From NCBI RefSeq assembly GCF_900176485.1, contig NZ_FWYD01000005.1, positions 1 to 64,000 of the forward strand: a stretch of DNA of 64,000 bases. Reading direction: 5' to 3'. Positions within the stretch are counted from its first letter, which is position 1, and each line of letters begins with the position of its first letter. The position numbers were made by a program, and so were the translations under genes. The notes under the pieces were generated by a model. It had not been told where the DNA came from. It made no database searches and was given only the letters and a program-made list of their open reading frames with translations. This document shows positions 9,280 to 17,840 of the stretch, in pieces. The DNA comes from Primorskyibacter flagellatus (lineage in GTDB: Bacteria; Pseudomonadota; Alphaproteobacteria; Rhodobacterales; Rhodobacteraceae).

Positions 9280-9803
9280 GGTAGGGTCTCTCGGTCAGAT
9301 GGTATAGTTTGGATTTTTCATTTGAAACCACAAGTAATACTTGGGGCTACTCTAATCGGTAAAGGTAGCAGAGCAACCGAAGATTGCGGTACCGTGCTGG
9401 AGGGCGGCGAGCCCTGCGGCAGTGCCATTCATGCGCACCTTCAGCCGACCCCCTGAAACAGCCACCGCCCCAACCATCGGCGCATTTCCCCCATAGATCG
9501 CACCAAGACCCCACGCGGCTTCCTCCTTGGGAGGTTTTCCAACGCGGGTCGTGGTCGCGCGAGTGCGCAGCGTATCGCAGCGACCCGCATCAGAAAACCT
9601 TCACCATTCCAAGCCTTCACCATAAGGCCAACCGCTGTGGTGCGGCCTCTCCAGACCAGTCGTTCGATGCGACCGCAAAGAGCGGTATATGGTAGCAATG
9701 CAGACTTACTTGAGCCTGTAGCGCCTGCTGACCTATGCAAATCCAGCTCACGACATTCGGGGTTAGAGCCAGAATAAATGACGATTCATTGGAAAGGCCG
9801 TTG
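9280..9803. other. Intergenic region, nothing recognised
   Basis: This stretch holds the upstream region of the transketolase stump and runs to the zinc-finger/TIR gene. Frames on both strands are open for up to about 100 codons but lack ribosome-binding sites and protein-like composition. Base composition drops in GC towards the right end, matching the unusually AT-rich gene that follows. Confidence 0.4.
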
Positions 9804-9826
9804 TGTAAGCTGCCTTGCAGCTTACA
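9804..9826. repeat. Perfect 10-bp inverted repeat upstream of the zinc-finger/TIR gene
   Basis: TGTAAGCTGC, three bases (CTT), then GCAGCTTACA. It ends 38 bases before the GTG start of the next gene. There is no T tract on either side, so it is not a standard terminator. It could be an operator for a dimeric repressor or an RNA hairpin in the leader. Confidence 0.5.
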
Positions 9827-9864
9827 AATGGAACAAGTTAAAACTTCCCAGGAAGGATCAGGCA

Positions 9865-10905
9865 GTGACCATTCCACCAGGATTCCTTGACCGCTTACGG
9901 GCCAATCTTCCACTTTCAGACGTAATCGCTCCAACTGTCAAATGGGATACACGGAAAAGTAACTTTGACAAAGGCGACCTTTGGGCGCCTTGTCCCTTTC
10001 ATAAAGAGAAAAGCGCAAGCTTTCACTTGGATGATCGCAAAGGTTTTTACTATTGTTTCGGTTGCCATGCGAAAGGCGATGCCATTTCTTTTTTTCGTGA
10101 GACTAAGAATATTAGCTTTATGGCATCAGTCCGACGCTTGGCGTTTCTTGTGGAAATGGACGCAGAGTTAGATGCAGCAATGAACCCACCCCAAACTTTG
10201 CCGCCAATTCTCGTGGCAAAAGAAGTTATAGTGGAATGCTTCGAGAAGGAGCACTTTATGGAAATTGGATTACTCACGGGCTGGACCAGTTATATCCAAG
10301 GCCATGACAGACTACTGCGCAGTCTGAGTTGGAGTGATCCTGATTATCCGGGAAACGTTTTGGATATGCTTGTGGTAATGAAAAATCGCAATGACGGTTC
10401 TCTGGAGAAAGTTCAAACGTATGTCATGCAAAAATTTAGCAATGTAGCCACTGCAACGTCGCAAGTCGCCGCCTTTTCAAATACGCAACAGATAATAGGT
10501 TACACCTATGAACCACCAAGGAACGATGTAATTGGTGTAATGATGCCTTTTGGAGGCTTTTCTGAGGTTTACGATGCCATTAAAACGGCTTGTGCCTCAA
10601 CCTCACTCAAAGCAAAGCGTGCAGATGAGATGTGGGGTCATTCCATTTTAATGAAGGATATTTTGGAATTGGTGAATCATTCGGCTGTCGTGGTTTGCGA
10701 CCTTACAGGCAGAAACCCAAACGTGTTCTATGAAATGGGGCTTGCGCATGCCTGGGGTCGCCCTGTCATCCCGATTACGCAAAACAAGGAAGATATACCG
10801 TCGGATCTTCTGGCCCATAGATATCTGACCTATCTGAATAACTCAGAGTGGAGGAAAGCATTTAGTAAGCAGTTAGCAGAACGGCTTTCTACTATACTCG
10901 GTTAG
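9865..10905 (+). CDS. DnaG-type CHC2 zinc finger fused to a TIR-like domain
   Basis: 346 residues, GTG start chosen because AGGAAGG sits eight bases upstream and because DnaG zinc domains begin with the same I-P-P-x-F-[IL]-D pattern. Residues 1-100 match the DnaG primase zinc-binding domain, with ligands Cys43, His46, Cys64 and Cys67 (CPFHKEKSASFH, YYCFGCHAKGDAISF). No primase TOPRIM domain follows. Residues about 110-210 are an unrecognised helical region (LLRSLSWSDPDYPGNVLDML). Residues 222-346 form a TIR-like / nucleoside deoxyribosyltransferase-like fold (VMMPFGGFSEVYDAI, VVVCDLTGRNPNVFYEMG, LAHAWGRPVIPIT) with candidate catalytic Glu290. Inference: a zinc-finger sensor joined to an NAD-consuming effector. 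The gene is much more AT-rich than its neighbours, suggesting recent transfer. Confidence 0.8.
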   Translation: MTIPPGFLDRLRANLPLSDVIAPTVKWDTRKSNFDKGDLWAPCPFHKEKSASFHLDDRKGFYYCFGCHAKGDAISFFRETKNISFMASVRRLAFLVEMDAELDAAMNPPQTLPPILVAKEVIVECFEKEHFMEIGLLTGWTSYIQGHDRLLRSLSWSDPDYPGNVLDMLVVMKNRNDGSLEKVQTYVMQKFSNVATATSQVAAFSNTQQIIGYTYEPPRNDVIGVMMPFGGFSEVYDAIKTACASTSLKAKRADEMWGHSILMKDILELVNHSAVVVCDLTGRNPNVFYEMGLAHAWGRPVIPITQNKEDIPSDLLAHRYLTYLNNSEWRKAFSKQLAERLSTILG

Positions 10906-11117
10906 CCAGATGTTATTTAATTCCAACCAAAAATCAGCAAGCGAGCCCGTGCGAAAACTCGAGCCCATTGTAGGTACCGTCGTCTTCGCTCCATTTCAGA
11001 CATTCGAGAACGATCTATGAAAGCTTGGAGGCTGGTTGGTACCTTTTATCGCCAACGCTCAGGCGAATATCGAACCATCTACTAAAAGACGGTCGTAATC
11101 TTGCGCTCCAGTGCCGG

Positions 11118-12485
11118 TTAATGGTTGGTAGGCGCCCGTCGATACCGTGCCTTCACATGCTCTGCGGTCTGTTCAATGCTGGGGTAGACGGTTGTCGCGT
11201 TGATATTGAGAGCATCAAGCTGATCGAGGATGATCTGCTTACCAGTAACCGTAATTCGTGATATCTCCAAGCCGTCTTGGCCGGTGTCGGGCAGCATCGC
11301 ACCATGACCGTACAAAAGGAACGCGCCCGACTGTGGCTTTATGCGGTTGTTGGTATGCTTAGCCTTCACGCAAATAATCGAACCCAAATGGTCTGGATCG
11401 ATCCGAGGCTCGAAGAAGCCTTTCTCAGACTTGATGTGATGAAGCAGCTTACCTGCGACTTCGCTTTCGTTGAATGCGTCGACATCCAGAGCGAGGTCAA
11501 TTTCATCTTTTTGCTCATAGCTGAGGTTTGATAGATTTGAGAGGCAACTAACAGTGTCGGCGTCGTAATACTTAATCTTCACCTCCGGAACCCCGAAAAT
11601 GATCACTTCGCCTGGAATATCCATCGATTCCTGCTTTCCGTAGCAAGCGAAAAACAAGGCAATCAAAGGATTGCTCGAGATATCAAGTAGTCGTGTGGGT
11701 AGCCCGAAATGCTGCATGCGGACGAGGCTATCAAAGCAATACTGATCACTCTGAAATTCTTCATAATGAGCGATGAGCAGTTCCTTGTTGAGGCGATCCT
11801 CGCTCGGCAAGTACTGCCAACTGCCATCAGGCCACTTCCGCAACACAGACGGAGTTAACTCGAAGTTCGCATCCTCGTGACCACGATAGAAGATTTCCGT
11901 GTTATTTAGCAGCGGCAACCCCTGCAAGGCCGCGAGAAAACCCTCCACGTTGTCGATAGTGGCAATAATGTTCTTCTTGCGCTCCGGTGGCGGCGCGGCT
12001 GGGGCAATTTGCTCGGCAGCCAATAATGCGGATACTTCTTGGACAAGTTCCGGCTTACGTTTGGCAAGGGCCTCAAGAATCGGTTTTGCTTCACCTTCCC
12101 GTACCGCCCAGTGTGTGCGGTAGAGTTGGAATCCATCGGCCTGAAATGCCTCAGTTGCATCATTCACATCAGAAAAAGTGACGTCGCCGAACTCGACGAT
12201 AGGTTCGAAGTCTGCCACTATCTCTCTGCGATCGGCCCGCGCATTCACAAGCCTACCGAAGCGCACGTGCATCGTTGCACCGCCCTTTGCTCCTGATACT
12301 TCGCTGCACAAAAAAGTCGGTAACGTCATAAGGAAAGCGAGCGCCTCGTCGCCAAGGCTCTCCAGCCCATTTGCGAGTTCCGTTGGCGTGTACTCAAACA
12401 TGCGACCGCGGCTCATGCCGACTTGTGCTACTCCATCTACCAGGTCGACGTTACCAAACGATATGTAATTGAAGTTGTCGGCCAT
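11118..12485 (-). CDS. FRG-domain protein
   Basis: 455 residues. The C-terminal half carries an FRG domain, recognised from FYRGHEDANFELTPSVLR (near residue 198) and MQHFGLPTRLLDISSNPLIA (near 256), with the usual LFFAC following. Residues 1-150 are a separate beta-rich domain of unknown family (begins MADNFNYISFGNVDLV), linked by a Pro/Lys-rich hinge. FRG domains have no established chemistry; they are common in bacterial genomic islands. The start at 12485 is chosen over the upstream ATG at 12527 because GGCGGGG precedes it; either is possible. It converges with the zinc-finger/TIR gene and has no close partner on its own strand. A defence role is plausible from location only. Confidence 0.7.
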   Translation of the reverse strand: MADNFNYISFGNVDLVDGVAQVGMSRGRMFEYTPTELANGLESLGDEALAFLMTLPTFLCSEVSGAKGGATMHVRFGRLVNARADRREIVADFEPIVEFGDVTFSDVNDATEAFQADGFQLYRTHWAVREGEAKPILEALAKRKPELVQEVSALLAAEQIAPAAPPPERKKNIIATIDNVEGFLAALQGLPLLNNTEIFYRGHEDANFELTPSVLRKWPDGSWQYLPSEDRLNKELLIAHYEEFQSDQYCFDSLVRMQHFGLPTRLLDISSNPLIALFFACYGKQESMDIPGEVIIFGVPEVKIKYYDADTVSCLSNLSNLSYEQKDEIDLALDVDAFNESEVAGKLLHHIKSEKGFFEPRIDPDHLGSIICVKAKHTNNRIKPQSGAFLLYGHGAMLPDTGQDGLEISRITVTGKQIILDQLDALNINATTVYPSIEQTAEHVKARYRRAPTNH

Positions 12486-12867
12486 CACCCCGCCTTTGCC
12501 TTTCGCCTCGTTATCATCAGAGATCATGCCCAGATTGGCACGGGCTACAAGAGCTTACCGAAGGGATGAGGGGGCAAACGGGCAACCCACGGACTTAAAC
12601 CGGCTCTCTGTCCAAGTCGCAGCAAATGACTGCTCTCCTGAAGCATCTGTGTTGCTGATCAAGTGGATTTTGGGTTCCACTCTCGGCTTTCTGCGACCAG
12701 CGTGTTTGCGAGAACAATCAGTTTGCGCATGACAGCGACAAGCCTCAGAATCGAGACCACAGAAGCATTCCACCGCCAGCGTCAGCCACCCAAGGGTCGC
12801 ACGGTACACTCGGCATTACTCTCCAAAAATTGGGGAATTCCATTCTATCCATCCCAACGGACACCGC
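12486..12867. other. Intergenic region, nothing recognised
   Basis: Lies between the FRG gene and the end of the frameshifted gene. Short open frames on both strands lack starts and family resemblance. The promoter for the FRG gene should be here, but no convincing -35/-10 pair could be singled out. Confidence 0.35.
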
Positions 12868-14341
12868 TTAAACCCGAAAGGAATCTTGGATATAAGAAAG
12901 AAATGCTGCAGACGGTTCCGGCTCCTGAGCTCCGACACCTGCAACCCCTCTGTCAAAAGTGAGAACATCCGCAGATCGGCATTTGCTTAAATAAAATCGG
13001 AGCTCCTCACCTATTGCATGAACTGCATCTGGATTAGCTGTTCCCACACCTACCGGCACGGGATAATTGCAGCGCATATCGCTTGCATGGATAATGCAAA
13101 TTGCCCAAAGGCCCGGCTGGAAAATGATTTCGATAGATTGAGGTAACGTGTTCCCGGCGAGCGCCACGCAAGCATCGAAGGGGAAATTGCCAGAACTCTG
13201 ACCGCGTTTCGTGTCATACATATTCTGAAAAGCACGACGCTGACTATCTTCTACGCGAGGCAACATCACTACGCCCGATTTGCCGCCACAAAAGCGGCTT
13301 CGAATGTTATCAACCATGTCGTAAAGTGACGGCGCGGCCCGCCACGCCGTAAAGTCAGGCGGAGACCAAAAAATCGGCGGATGTTCTTCCGGAATCTGTG
13401 CGGATGGAATCTGCTCTATAAGCGACTGAATTGCGCTCCTTGCGCACATTGCGGAAGAACGAGATACTAGGACTGCAGGCTGTATTTCTTCAGGGATCAT
13501 GATCCCGCCTTGACCTATAGTTGTAATCCACTGCGAGGGATACGAACCAAGGTTCTCAAGCTGCGTCGCCAAGAATCCCTTATCCCAGACCTCGCACCAA
13601 TCTGCAGCCAGTTCTTGATCATTTGGCAAACTAAATGACTGCAATCCATTTCGCACGGCATTCTGAAGGTCTTCCTTCCTGCCCTTACTCACTCCGGCGC
13701 CGACGTCTTGGAAATCCGGATAGTAAGCTCGGCCCCCAGCAGCAGCCACAATGGGGATGGAGATTGTGCTATCCGAGGCCCCAGGCTAACAGCGTTTAGA
13801 ACCATCGCTAATTGCTTGCGCCGGTCGCTGTCCTGCTTAGCCAACCCGTCGCGCCACATTGGAAATTGATCCACAAACGCGTCTTTCGCGCTATTCTCGG
13901 ATTGAGATGCACGTTCTTTATTTAGGATTTCTATTTCTGGAAGCCACGGAAATACGCGGCTGCGCGCAGCATTGGTGAAAGCACAAAGTTCAAAGGTGAC
14001 CGTAGCAGTCTCTCTGACCGTTTTTAGCTGAGGATCTTCTTCATCGATAATCTTCCTTCCAAAGTCAGTGATCTCGATCTTCCCCCTGGGGTAGCTGCCG
14101 CCAGCTCAGAATCAATGAGCTCCATAACGAGAGAATCCGTTTCCGAGGGGGAAAACCCAAGAAAGTCCCCAATTTCACTTGGTTTGGCCAAGTCTAGGAC
14201 ATCCAAGAGCTTCAGGGCATACTCAAGAGCCAGCGAAACCCTGTCTGGTTCACGAAGAGCGATATCTAATCGGAACGCCCGCGCAGGTAGCCGGAAAGAA
14301 ACTTCCCCTACTATGTCGATGTCGTTTGGCTCAATCTTCAT
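12868..14341 (-). pseudogene. Unrecognised ~490-aa protein split by two frameshifts
   Basis: Three reading frames join into one protein. Frame one (from 14341, MKIEPNDIDIVGEVSFRLP) has a winged-helix-like end (LLDVLDLAKPSEIGDFLGFS). Near 14,085 it shifts, and the second frame continues sensibly (KIEITDFGRKIIDEEDPQL, then FELCAFTNAARSRVFPWLP). Near 13,785 it shifts again into the third frame (SDSTISIPIVAAAGGRAYYP), which runs about 290 codons to the stop. Coding quality is good throughout, so the breaks look recent or are sequencing errors in a G-rich run. I do not recognise the family; the N-terminal part could bind DNA. The gene starts 23 bases after the SF1 helicase on the same strand, so the two form one operon and probably one system. 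Confidence 0.65.
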
Positions 14342-14364
14342 GACACACTCTCATCATAGGCTGC

Positions 14365-15960
14365 CTATTCCGCCGCGAGTGATGTATTAGGCAGCCCATG
14401 TACGCGACCATCCATTTCTATTAAGCGAAACGTATCACTTAGCTTCGACTTTCCGGACCTGAACATATCCGAAGATCCGAAAATAACCAACCTCTCCATA
14501 GCTCTACTCAGCGCCACATTGATACGATTCTCGTTGTCAACGAACCCGCTTTGACCGAATTCATTGCTCCTAACCAATGATAGCAAAATAATCCTGTTCT
14601 CCTTTCCTTGATAACTATCAACAGTTCCGATTTTAACTCGTCTCATTAGCCTTTCAGAGATACCCGAAGATGCTATTCTATTTGCAAGCAGATCTCGTTG
14701 AGCTCCGTACATGCAAATGACCCCGACCAGCGGTTCTTCTTCGCGAAGTGTGCGAACTACCTCATCCAAAAAAACGGAATCCCTCGAGAGCTCCTCAAGG
14801 CACTGCACTATGGCATCGGCTTCACTTTCGTTTGTATAGCTTGTTCCTTTCCGCATCTCACGAGCTGATGCTCCGCCAACATCGACCCAGGTAACTTCCT
14901 CGTCAAAGGGCCATTTCAAGGACCGATATATCTCAGGAGGAGCTGATCTACCTGTTTCGAGCCCAACATCTGAGTAAAAAATCTTAGAAACCAAATCTCC
15001 GATCTTTGGAGCCATGCGGTATTGCGTTTTTAGGGACCGAGCCACTTTACGGCCATATTCAGATCGAAACGCCCGAGCGAAGTCGCTTTCCAAAATGAAG
15101 TTTTCGTCAATTTGAATGGTTCTCGACACGTGATCCAAGACTTCCCGCGGAATTTGTGGCAATAGTTGCTTCTGGTCTCCAACGAGAAGCACCCGATGAG
15201 CTGATTGCATGGCAACCATCAATTCGCCAGCTGTCGCTCGAGCCGCCTCGTCAATAACTACTAAATCGAATCTTCGACCCTTTATATTTAGCTTGCCATC
15301 GCCGAGACCGACGCACGTTCCGCAAACGAGCGCTCTTGACCCAACAAAGAATTGTTCGAGATTTCGTCGATTATTAGTAAGCGCATTCCCCCAATCGTCG
15401 GCCAAAGCCGCCGCCCGCAGCAACCGATGTGTTGCATCTCTGTCCCGAACATCAAACTGCTGCATGAGGTGCGACAGACCTGCTTTCTGAACGGATGCCG
15501 CGGTCATGTTAAACAGATCGTCACCCAACTCAACGCTGTGAACTTCACACTGCCTAAACAAAGCTTTTTGCAATTGGTCTCTTCTTCTTTGCACAGCATC
15601 CCGGTCATCACCGTCCAAATCTCCAAGTGCCATGCTTTCGAGCGCCTTGGCAGTCCTAATGGGCCCGTCATACAACGCAATTAAGTTCTCGGAAAATGCC
15701 TGCTTCATACCGAGTCGCCTCGCGACACCTAAGAGGCGGCCAACTCTTTCGGCTGAGAACTCACTGAGCATTCGATGCTGAATAATCTCGACATGTGATC
15801 GGCGCAAACCATCAGAGACTTTTGACGGATCATTCGCGACCCTAAGGACCTCTATACCGTCTTGCTCGTTCGAAGCGATTGAAAGAATTTTTTCAGCAGC
15901 GCCATTTACTGCCTCGTGGCTTTGTGATGCGAAGGTGCGGTCATCCTGATCTTGAGCGGG
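14365..15960 (-). pseudogene. SF1B (Upf1-like) DNA/RNA helicase, 5'-truncated
   Basis: The frame carries the helicase motifs from Ia onward: SQSHEAVNGAAEKIL (Ia), DLVVIDEAAR (II), VLLVGDQKQLLPQ (III), KTQYRM (IV), VKIGTVDSYQGKENRIILLS (V) and NVALSRAMERLVIFG (VI). The Q motif and Walker A that must precede motif Ia are absent: homology ends at about 15,945, where the sequence runs into the divergent TniQ-like gene. The protein therefore cannot bind ATP normally and the gene is broken. An internal TTG start at 15807 would give 480 residues, but those also lack Walker A. It is followed by the frameshifted gene in the same operon. Related Upf1-like helicases are frequent in defence islands. Confidence 0.75.
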
Positions 15961-15961
15961 A

Positions 15962-17152
15962 TTGAAACGCTTTGGCAGATGGCGTCTTACGACGATCAGG
16001 TCAGACGGCGCAATTCCAAGGTCACTTTGCCGACAATCTTGGCGGTCAACGGCATTCGACGATCACGTCGTGCAAAGATGGAACGCTCCGGGTGCGGAAG
16101 GTATGACGGCCGCCATGCGGTTGGGTGCCTGGTATCGCGGTCTTCTTAGGCAGAAAGGCGCGTTGGCTGAAGCACTTCTGTCCCGGTGCCTCATCGTTGT
16201 CAGCACAGTGTGCGGTGACGCATACAAGACCAATCGTCATAAAGATGGCTCTACTTGGGTGAGCGCGGCTCAGGCTGGAGATATTCTGGGCATTCGGAGC
16301 GAGAGGGTTGTCGAGGCAGTTCGAGACGGAGCGATGATTGGGGCGCAGGGAAGGTCAGGCACCGGTCACCTCCATACGATTGTCAGAATGCAAGATATTG
16401 AAGAGGTCCACGAGCTACGAGCACGATCCGGGACCAAGGAAAAGGTCCGCAGCATCCTCGGTGTTTCGCGAAAACAATTCCAGCTTATGGAGGAGGCGAG
16501 GTTCTTCGGTGCCGGGTGCAGGATGTCGGCTCACCCTTGCGTCGATGGCGATTACGACCTCGAGAACATCTGTGCTGCGGTAGATGAAATCCGGCAGGTG
16601 GCCCATGGCGAAAGTGCCGGAGCAGATGGTTTGGTGGCCTTTCGCAAGGTCAATCTGCGAAGGACGACTGATCGGACCGGGATTCTGAAGATCTACCGTC
16701 TCATAGCCGACCAGAAACTTCGAGCGGTGACGTTCCCTGAGGGTGACGGCCTCGGCGACGCGCTCTTCGACGCGGCAGAGATCGACCGCGTTCTTCAAGA
16801 TCATGGCGGCGCACGGTTATGGACCGCTGGAGACGTTGCCGAGTTCTCGGGATGGAAGCCCGAATGTGTTACCGGATGGTGCGAGAAGGGCTTGCTTCAG
16901 GCGACCAGAGGAAAGCGAGGTTCTTTCAACGTCTGGCAGATCACTCAGGAAGGCCTCTCCCGGTTCCGCCGTGAATTCCAGGTGGTCTCGGACCTTGCGA
17001 AGGAAGGCAAGACTACCTCACGAAAGCTGCTCGCATCACTCGCAGATCGCGGGATCTCCTCTGTCGGGTCGCAGCCGGTAGGGACATCATCCCGTGGGCA
17101 TCTGATCCGAACCGGTGACATTACCCGGATGATTGCGTTTCCGACAACCTGA
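15962..17152 (+). CDS. TniQ-family transposition targeting protein, probably 5'-truncated
   Basis: A 396-codon frame; the first roughly 40 residues look non-coding, and more plausible starts are an ATG at about 16,102 (MTAAMRLGAWYRG) or the adjacent MRLG codon. From there the protein is a chain of helix-turn-helix pairs (WVSAAQAGDILGIRSERVVE, KEKVRSILGVSRKQFQLMEE, LWTAGDVAEFSGWKPECVTG), the layout of the C-terminal half of TniQ/TnsD proteins, which select target sites for Tn7- and Tn5053-like transposons. The N-terminal TniQ domain and zinc finger that should come first are missing at the junction with the helicase. No tniA, tniB or resolvase gene is near. Family assignment rests on layout rather than a unique motif. 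Confidence 0.5.
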   Translation: MKRFGRWRLTTIRSDGAIPRSLCRQSWRSTAFDDHVVQRWNAPGAEGMTAAMRLGAWYRGLLRQKGALAEALLSRCLIVVSTVCGDAYKTNRHKDGSTWVSAAQAGDILGIRSERVVEAVRDGAMIGAQGRSGTGHLHTIVRMQDIEEVHELRARSGTKEKVRSILGVSRKQFQLMEEARFFGAGCRMSAHPCVDGDYDLENICAAVDEIRQVAHGESAGADGLVAFRKVNLRRTTDRTGILKIYRLIADQKLRAVTFPEGDGLGDALFDAAEIDRVLQDHGGARLWTAGDVAEFSGWKPECVTGWCEKGLLQATRGKRGSFNVWQITQEGLSRFRREFQVVSDLAKEGKTTSRKLLASLADRGISSVGSQPVGTSSRGHLIRTGDITRMIAFPTT

Positions 17153-17178
17153 TCGATCCAGTCGCGCACTATCTGAAA

Positions 17179-17202
17179 GCCGCCAGGGGATGCCTTGGCG
17201 GC
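17179..17202 (+). terminator. Hairpin after the TniQ-like gene
   Basis: A 7-bp stem GCCGCCA / TGGCGGC encloses a 10-base loop, 26 bases beyond the TGA of the TniQ-like gene. The following bases (TCTCGGCGTTT) are only weakly T-rich, so termination efficiency may be modest. Confidence 0.45.
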
Positions 17203-17289
17203 TCTCGGCGTTTCGGAGCGCTGGACTGCTGTCCGGATTTTGCGTATCCTAATACAGGATGATCGCCGACACGAAGCGGCATGCAGGAC

Positions 17290-17355
17290 GCGCAATATTG
17301 TAGGCAAATCGCGCAAGACTATGGGCGAACAGTGCGCAAACTATTGGGCCAGCGC
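17290..17355 (+). repeat. Three direct repeats, possible transposon-end binding sites
   Basis: Three imperfect copies of GCGCAA-N3-TAT-N-GGC begin at 17290, 17311 and 17334, spaced 21 and 23 bases. The spacing of two helical turns and the position shortly downstream of a TniQ-like gene recall the repeated transposase-binding sites at the ends of Tn7- and Tn5053-like elements. I did not find a matching inverted set elsewhere in the window, so the assignment is tentative. Confidence 0.4.
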
Positions 17356-17452
17356 TGGCGATTTTCTCCAATGATTAAATGCAGAGCGCGCACGTCAACG
17401 CGGTATCCTACAGCCAGTCTCGGCAGCATGCTTTGCATGCGCCTGCCGGGCA

Positions 17453-17497
17453 ATGGTCGAAACGTTCTTCAAAACCATCAAAGCCGAGCTGATCTGG
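17453..17497 (+). mobile_element. IS3-family transposase remnant
   Basis: Fifteen codons read MVETFFKTIKAELIW, the strongly conserved C-terminal segment of IS3-family (IS2/IS407-like) OrfB transposases, just after the catalytic region. Sequence on both sides is not transposase. It is a small scar of a former insertion sequence. Confidence 0.7.
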
Positions 17498-17840
17498 CCA
17501 AGATTTTTTCCTGCACTGCAGCAAACGCGAAAGGCCTGACAAAAAAGGCGCTTGCGCCGTATTTACGGGCTGACTTCTTGCGCTCGCAACACGGTGTTTT
17601 TCAATGGAAGCTGTTCCTTGTGCGTATTCGCAGCGTCAGAAATGCCGCGTGAGTGAGAGTTTGGTGCCGATGTGCAGCGGAAGGAACGACCATTCATGCT
17701 GGCCGCAGCAAGGATCAGCTTTTGAGTTTACAGATCGCGGACTTGACAGGCCTTCGCTGCAACTGCGCCAATATCCGGTTCGGCGAACCGTTCAACGAAC
17801 GGCGTTTCTCGACGCTGCCGGGTACGCAACGATTGAGGGA
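17498..17840. other. Intergenic region, nothing recognised
   Basis: Between the IS3 scar and the end of the ABC transporter operon. Two overlapping plus-strand frames of about 90-100 codons exist but resemble no family and lack ribosome-binding sites. Probably degraded mobile-element DNA at the right border of the accessory island. Confidence 0.35.

Noticed and set aside
12868-14341. Programmed frameshifting in the split gene
   Set aside because: Two shifts are needed, and neither site has a classic slippery heptamer with a downstream structure; together with the truncated partner helicase, decay is the better reading.
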